Notes under the pieces: model-generated
The model's database searches: none
What the model was told of the DNA's origin: nothing
What the model saw: only the letters and a program-made list of their open reading frames with translations
Part shown: positions 7,085 through 10,667 of the stretch, piece after piece
Layout: each line of letters starts with the position of its first letter
Numbering within the stretch: position 1 is the first letter of the stretch
From: Fidelibacterota bacterium
GTDB lineage: Bacteria > Marinisomatota > Marinisomatia > Marinisomatales > Marinisomataceae
Length of the DNA: 10,667 nt
NCBI GenBank assembly: GCA_012963075.1
Contig: DTWI01000097.1
Location: 1-10,667, forward strand
Direction of reading: 5' to 3'
Made by a program: the position numbers and the translations under genes

Positions 7085-7636
7085 ATGAACTTTCTTATTA
7101 TGGGGCCACCAGGAGCAGGAAAAGGCACCCAAGCTAAAATTTTAGCTGAAAAATATAATTTTATGCATTTATCAACTGGAGATATGTTGCGCCATGAAAT
7201 TGATAATAAAAGCGATATTGGTTTAGAAGCAAAAAATTATATGAATCAAGGATTCCTTGTGCCAGATGATGTGCTATTATCAATAATGGAAAACACTTTA
7301 ACCTCCTTAAAAGGCATAGGAATTATTTTAGATGGATTTCCTAGAACAATTCCTCAAGCTGAAGGATTAGAAGCAATTTTCCAAAAACTTGATTTGCAAA
7401 TTGATTATGTCATCAATGTTCATGTTGATGAAGATATTTTAATCAATCGATTAACCAATAGAGCAAAAAATTCTGGTAGAAGCGATGATGCAGAAGAGGT
7501 TATCATCAATCGTCAAAAAGTTTATTCAGAACTTACTGAACCATTAATTCAATTTTATAAAGACCAACTTCTTACTATTAATGGAGATGGAACTGTTGAA
7601 GAAGTAACCCAACGTATTTTAGAAAAGATACAATAA
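7085..7636 (+). CDS. adk: Adenylate kinase, short (LID-less) type
   Basis: Interconverts ATP + AMP and 2 ADP in the cytosol. The 183-aa protein has the P-loop GPPGAGKGTQ (7-16), the AMP-binding STGDMLR (30-36), LVPDD (58-62), LDGFPRT (82-88) and RLTNRAKNSGRSDD (122-135), where the long form would have the 30-40 residue LID domain with zinc-binding Cys. It is therefore a short-type enzyme, like those in several other phyla. The ATG at 7085 gives the canonical N-terminus directly before the P-loop; a longer in-frame extension starting at 6971 lies inside the upstream gene and has no homology. One base separates it from the preceding stop, and its TAA overlaps the coaE ATG by one base (TAATG). 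No SD is visible. Confidence 0.95.
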   Translation: MNFLIMGPPGAGKGTQAKILAEKYNFMHLSTGDMLRHEIDNKSDIGLEAKNYMNQGFLVPDDVLLSIMENTLTSLKGIGIILDGFPRTIPQAEGLEAIFQKLDLQIDYVINVHVDEDILINRLTNRAKNSGRSDDAEEVIINRQKVYSELTEPLIQFYKDQLLTINGDGTVEEVTQRILEKIQ

Positions 7637-8241
7637 TGATTGTTATTGGCATAACTGGAGGGATAGCTTCTGGTAAAAGCACAGTATCTAAAATTTTTCA
7701 ACAAGAGCACAATGCATACATTTTTGATGCAGATAAAGAAGCAAAACTTCTTTTGCTCAATAAAGAAATATCAGAAGAAATTCTTCACACTTTTCCCGAT
7801 TTAAAAAATACCAATCCTCTGTCTATGAGTAAGGTAGTATTCAAAAATGAAGAGAATCAGAAAAAATTAAATGCCATCCTGCACCCGGCTGTAAATGCAG
7901 AACTTTTAAAGAGAATTGAAACAATCCGTCATGAAAAAAAGCATACCATTTTTATTGTTGATGCTGCTTTAATTATCGAGAGCGGTTCTCATCAATATTA
8001 TAATGAGTTCAATTTGCCTCTTATTTTAATTACAAGTCTTGAATCTGTTCGTATTGAACGTGCTTTAGCTAGGGAAAATTTATCATTAGAAACTATTCAA
8101 GAGCGAATTAAACTGCAATGGTCAGATGAGAAGAAAAAAGAATATGCAAATTATATTATTGAAAACAACTCTTCTATCGCTAATTTTGAATTTGAGGTTG
8201 AAAAACTAATACAAACAATTATTAATGATACTAAATCGTAA
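7636..8241 (+). CDS. coaE: Dephospho-CoA kinase
   Basis: Last step of coenzyme A synthesis: phosphorylates the 3'-hydroxyl of the dephospho-CoA ribose using ATP. The 201-aa protein has the P-loop TGGIASGKST (7-16), FDADKEA (30-36), ILHPAV (81-86), VDAALIIESG (108-117, at the position of the usual PLLFE) and the LID-side element ERIKLQWSDEKKKEYANYIIENN (156-178), all in CoaE order. Two positions deviate from the common pattern: AALIIE for PLLFE, and YAN for the usual AD before the I-x-N. Neither is known to me to abolish activity. The start overlaps the adk stop by one base; the 3' end overlaps the esterase start by 17 nt. Translational coupling across adk-coaE is likely. Confidence 0.92.
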   Translation: MIVIGITGGIASGKSTVSKIFQQEHNAYIFDADKEAKLLLLNKEISEEILHTFPDLKNTNPLSMSKVVFKNEENQKKLNAILHPAVNAELLKRIETIRHEKKHTIFIVDAALIIESGSHQYYNEFNLPLILITSLESVRIERALARENLSLETIQERIKLQWSDEKKKEYANYIIENNSSIANFEFEVEKLIQTIINDTKS

Positions 8242-9187
8242 ATCCATAATTATAATACTATTATGTTTTATTTTTATTAGTTGTTCTAATAATAACAAGA
8301 TAATAAATCCTACTGGTCTTGTAGACCCTTCTGATAGTAGCGGTGGTAGCGGTGGTGGTGATACCACTGAACTTGAAGTGGAGTTGGTCTATACATTAGA
8401 CGAACAAACCAAACTATTTTCAACGATTTGGGGAGCTCATCAACGTACATTTATTGTACATGTACCGCCAAACTTCAATTCAAATTATTCTATTCCTTTA
8501 TTATTTGTTCTTCATGGATATACTAGTAGTGCCAACGCTATCCATAGTTATTCAGGATTTGATCAAATAGCTGATGAAGAGAATTTTATTGCGGTGTATG
8601 TTCAAGGAACTACGGACATTACTAATACTACTGGTTGGAACGTGAACGTTGTGGGCACATTTGATGATGTGGATGATGTTGGGTTGTTTAAGGCATTGAT
8701 TCAATACTTTAAAACAGATTATAATATTGATTCTGATAGAATTTTTTCATGCGGTATGTCTTTGGGAGGGTTTATGAGCTATAGGCTTGCTTGTGAACTT
8801 GAAGAGATTAATGGCATTGGATCTGTAACAGGATCAATGGCACAATTTTATACTTGTAATCCACCAAACAAAAAGAACATAATTCATTTTCATGGCAATT
8901 CAGACACTGTTGTACCATATAATGGAGTTGTTTGGTCAGTACCAGTTGAAGATGTTCATACTTTTTGGGCTAATAATAATAATTGTCAAAATCAATCCGA
9001 AATCTCAGTTCCTGACTTTAATAATGATGGTATCCAGTCCACCCAATTTATTTCTTATAATTGTGATGAAAATACTGAAGTTATTCTCTATAAAATGAAA
9101 TACGAAGGACATACTTGGTTTCACCAAGATTGGGGAGATGACTTAAATAGTTCAGATCTGATTTGGGAATTTTTTAAAGATAAATAA
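8225..9187 (+). CDS. Lipoprotein alpha/beta-hydrolase, PHB-depolymerase/feruloyl-esterase (LpqC) type
   Basis: Predicted exported esterase of 320 aa. It begins with a basic start, a hydrophobic run (8-18) and a lipobox-like F-I-S-C with Cys20, so it is probably a lipoprotein. Residues 21-48 form an Asn/Ser/Gly-rich tether (SSGGSGGG). The catalytic domain follows: oxyanion HGYTS (97-101), nucleophile Ser179 in GMSLGG (177-182), probable acid Asp227 in HGNSDTVVPY (223-232) and His296 in YEGHTW (293-298). The full triad is in place. The family includes extracellular poly-3-hydroxybutyrate depolymerases, feruloyl and acetylxylan esterases; the substrate cannot be told from sequence alone. The start lies inside coaE (17-nt overlap); a later start would lose the signal peptide. 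The product is functionally unlike its kinase neighbours, so the link is probably only transcriptional. It ends exactly where the convergent gene ends. Confidence 0.87.
   Translation: MILNRKSIIIILLCFIFISCSNNNKIINPTGLVDPSDSSGGSGGGDTTELEVELVYTLDEQTKLFSTIWGAHQRTFIVHVPPNFNSNYSIPLLFVLHGYTSSANAIHSYSGFDQIADEENFIAVYVQGTTDITNTTGWNVNVVGTFDDVDDVGLFKALIQYFKTDYNIDSDRIFSCGMSLGGFMSYRLACELEEINGIGSVTGSMAQFYTCNPPNKKNIIHFHGNSDTVVPYNGVVWSVPVEDVHTFWANNNNCQNQSEISVPDFNNDGIQSTQFISYNCDENTEVILYKMKYEGHTWFHQDWGDDLNSSDLIWEFFKDK
8337..8366 (+). repeat. Gly/Ser codon-repeat coding the lipoprotein tether
   Basis: A short GGT/AGC-rich low-complexity stretch, locally much richer in G than its surroundings. It codes for SSGGSGGGDT between the acylated Cys and the catalytic domain. 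Its tandem GGT units make it prone to length change by replication slippage. Confidence 0.6.
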
Positions 9188-10066
9188 TTAAAACAATTCA
9201 TTGGTTAAGCAATGTACTGAACCACCGCTTAAGTTAAATTGTGATACATTAGTTGCAATAAATTCAATTTGATTTGTGCTAACAAATTCCATAATTCTTT
9301 TATCTTCAATCGTACTTGTTCCCACTAAAAGACCAGGAAGAGTTAAGCAATTCATTGCTGTTCTAGCATTGAGAGATTCTTCTTTATTTGGATGATATTG
9401 GCTTAATAGTTCCCAATTATGCTGTTTACATAATGCTCGTAGTAATTTGTAATTATTATCATCAAACACTTCTTTTGCACACATCAAAGCAATACAATTA
9501 TTACTAGAATCAAATATGGGAGAAATTGCAGTATCGAGATGATATCCTTGTGAATATATAATGTGGAGTGAATTTACTCCCATTAATTCTGCCATTGTTT
9601 CAGCCCCAGCTTTGTTATTACGAGAACATCCAGACAACAAAATATTTTCATTAGGTAAATAAAAAAATTCACCTCCTTCTGCAATACATTCATTTTTTGG
9701 AAGTATTTTTATAGTATACCCTAATTCTCTCAATGTATCTTTTACGAAATCTGTTTCTTCCAAGCGTTGAGGAAGACGCATATTGCAAATAACAATTTCT
9801 TTATTTTGATTACATAGGAAATGATCTCTTGTAAATACAAAGTCAAATTTGTTGGCATTTTCTAATTGTTCTGAAAAAGGAATCAATATAACATCAAATT
9901 CTAAATCACTAATAACTTTTACCAATGCTTTATGTTCTTTTATTACACGGGTTTGATTGGGTACAACACCCGCTTTCATCATATCATTATCAGGGTATGC
10001 TGTAATCCCGTCTCCCCACCAAGCTATTGATGGAAGTTCACTCATTACAATTTTTATTTTTTTCAT
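9188..10066 (-). CDS. DDAH/arginine deiminase-like guanidine-modifying hydrolase
   Basis: The 292-aa protein belongs to the pentein superfamily of guanidine-modifying enzymes (dimethylarginine dimethylaminohydrolase, amidinotransferase and related). Motifs in order: FTRDHF (78-83), AEGGE (129-133, with a probable catalytic acid), GYHLDTAISPI (174-184, catalytic His176), and the C-terminal GGSVHCLTNE (281-290) with nucleophile Cys286. The catalytic Cys-His-acid set is complete. Such enzymes hydrolyse dimethylarginine or arginine-like compounds to citrulline, or transfer an amidino group; the exact substrate is not predictable here. The ATG at 10066 directly precedes a conserved start (MKKIKIVMSELPS), with no SD. 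It is transcribed divergently from the methyltransferase across 63 bp, and its TAA abuts the TAA of the esterase. No arginine-pathway gene is nearby. Confidence 0.85.
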   Translation of the reverse strand: MKKIKIVMSELPSIAWWGDGITAYPDNDMMKAGVVPNQTRVIKEHKALVKVISDLEFDVILIPFSEQLENANKFDFVFTRDHFLCNQNKEIVICNMRLPQRLEETDFVKDTLRELGYTIKILPKNECIAEGGEFFYLPNENILLSGCSRNNKAGAETMAELMGVNSLHIIYSQGYHLDTAISPIFDSSNNCIALMCAKEVFDDNNYKLLRALCKQHNWELLSQYHPNKEESLNARTAMNCLTLPGLLVGTSTIEDKRIMEFVSTNQIEFIATNVSQFNLSGGSVHCLTNELF

Positions 10067-10129
10067 ATTAACTAAGAGAATAAACTTACAATTTTTAAAT
10101 TAGATTTATAAAGCTAAATTCCGACAGTT
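10067..10129. promoter_or_regulatory. 63-bp divergent intergenic region
   Basis: AT-rich gap between the divergent starts of the DDAH-like gene and the methyltransferase, so at least one promoter per side is expected here or close by. The palindrome TTTATAAA at 10105-10112 could serve as a -10 for either strand. TTACAA at 10086-10091 is a weak + strand -35, with a 15-bp spacer. No SD precedes either ATG. The promoter elements are guesses; the divergent arrangement is certain. Confidence 0.35.
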
Positions 10130-10667
10130 ATGCATTCTGATATTTTAACAGTAAAAGATTTAGATCGCTATTTACCTGCTATTAAAACAAACGAAGACAT
10201 GCGATTTAAAAACAAATTGTCTGAGGGGGTCTTTCTATCAGATGCAATTGATGGTCTTGTTGAACTCCCTGATGAATCAATTGATTTAATCATTACAGAA
10301 CCTTCGAATGGGCCTAAAAATGAGAAAACAAAGAGAAATTCTCCAACATATACAAATTACTTAGATTGGATGGAAGTTTGGCTTACAGAATCAAGTCGTG
10401 TAATAAAATCCACTGGTTCCATCTATATTTTTTGTCCTTGGGAGTCTTCTGGCATGTATCATTCTTTATTATCAAAAAAATTTCATGTGCAATCACGCAT
10501 TACTATAGAACGCAACAATAAAAATTCTGATTCTAATAAATCTAAATGGGAAAATGAACTATTTGATATATGGTTTGCTACCAAAACAAACGATTATATT
10601 TTTAATCAAAATTATGTGGTAGATGGCAAGATATTAGAAAATGAAAAAAACCAAGATTCAAAAAGTA
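10130..10667 (+). CDS. YhdJ-like adenine-specific DNA methyltransferase, 3'-partial, degenerate motif IV
   Basis: The first 179 residues of a beta-class (N6-adenine/N4-cytosine type) DNA methyltransferase; the gene runs off the window. After a 33-residue leader comes VFLSDAIDGLVELPDESIDL (34-53), the usual lead-in to motif IV. Motif IV itself, normally D-P-P-Y, is E57-P58-S59-N60. Then DWMEVWLTESSRVIKSTGSI (79-98) and YIFCPW (99-104) follow, and the remainder (115-160, ending DYIFN) runs parallel to the region of E. coli YhdJ between motif IV and the C-terminal SAM-binding motifs. Those motifs (X, I) lie beyond the window. The ATG at 10130 is chosen because TAA lies five codons upstream in frame; no SD. 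The family call is good, but catalytic activity is doubtful because both the Asp and the aromatic residue of motif IV are changed. Confidence 0.8.
   Translation, partial: MHSDILTVKDLDRYLPAIKTNEDMRFKNKLSEGVFLSDAIDGLVELPDESIDLIITEPSNGPKNEKTKRNSPTYTNYLDWMEVWLTESSRVIKSTGSIYIFCPWESSGMYHSLLSKKFHVQSRITIERNNKNSDSNKSKWENELFDIWFATKTNDYIFNQNYVVDGKILENEKNQDSKS

Noticed and set aside
8892..9098. Forward 68-codon frame inside the esterase gene
   Set aside because: It lies within the catalytic domain frame that carries Asp227 and His296; no independent evidence.
9199..9214. Inverted repeat CATTG-6 nt-CAATG as a terminator
   Set aside because: Five-bp, AT-rich stem inside the end of the DDAH-like coding sequence, with no following T-run.

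Overview
The window is strongly AT-rich and almost fully coding. It looks like a streamlined Gram-negative bacterial chromosome. Gram-negative: it carries a lipid A-type acyltransferase (LpxL/HtrB family), a periplasmic DUF3108 protein and a lipoprotein esterase. Shine-Dalgarno (SD) sequences are nearly absent; only one gene has a good one. With the gene set (dxr-rseP, nfeD-floA, short adenylate kinase), this suggests a marine FCB-group relative such as Marinimicrobia/SAR406. That placement is an inference, not a demonstrated fact.

Layout, left to right. (1) 3-2183, + strand: dxr (5' end outside the window, with an in-frame TGA near the edge) and rseP. (2) 4269-2180, - strand: a compact operon of lipid A-type acyltransferase, tsaC and a DUF3108 gene, converging on rseP with stop codons overlapping by 4 nt. 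(3) 4298-9187, + strand: six tightly packed genes, nfeD, floA, a membrane-anchored protein of unknown function, adk, coaE and a lipoprotein alpha/beta-hydrolase. Gaps run from 65 nt down to overlaps of 1 and 17 nt. (4) 10066-9188, - strand: a DDAH/amidinotransferase-type guanidine-modifying enzyme whose stop codon directly abuts that of the esterase. (5) 10130 to the window end, + strand: the N-terminal part of a YhdJ-like adenine-specific DNA methyltransferase with an aberrant catalytic motif IV.

How the genes work together. dxr feeds isoprenoid and therefore undecaprenyl-phosphate synthesis, and rseP handles envelope-stress proteolysis and signal-peptide remnants. The minus-strand operon joins outer-membrane lipid acylation with tRNA t6A modification. 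nfeD-floA is the known membrane-protease/flotillin pair of membrane microdomains, here followed by an unrecognised anchored protein and by two nucleotide/cofactor kinases.

No CRISPR array, transposon, rRNA or tRNA was seen, and no intergenic stretch exceeds 65 nt. No clearly new multi-gene system is evident. The signals most worth following are altered catalytic motifs in otherwise well-conserved enzymes (methyltransferase EPSN, acyltransferase HX4H), the NfeD lacking its C-terminal OB domain, and the premature TGA in dxr.
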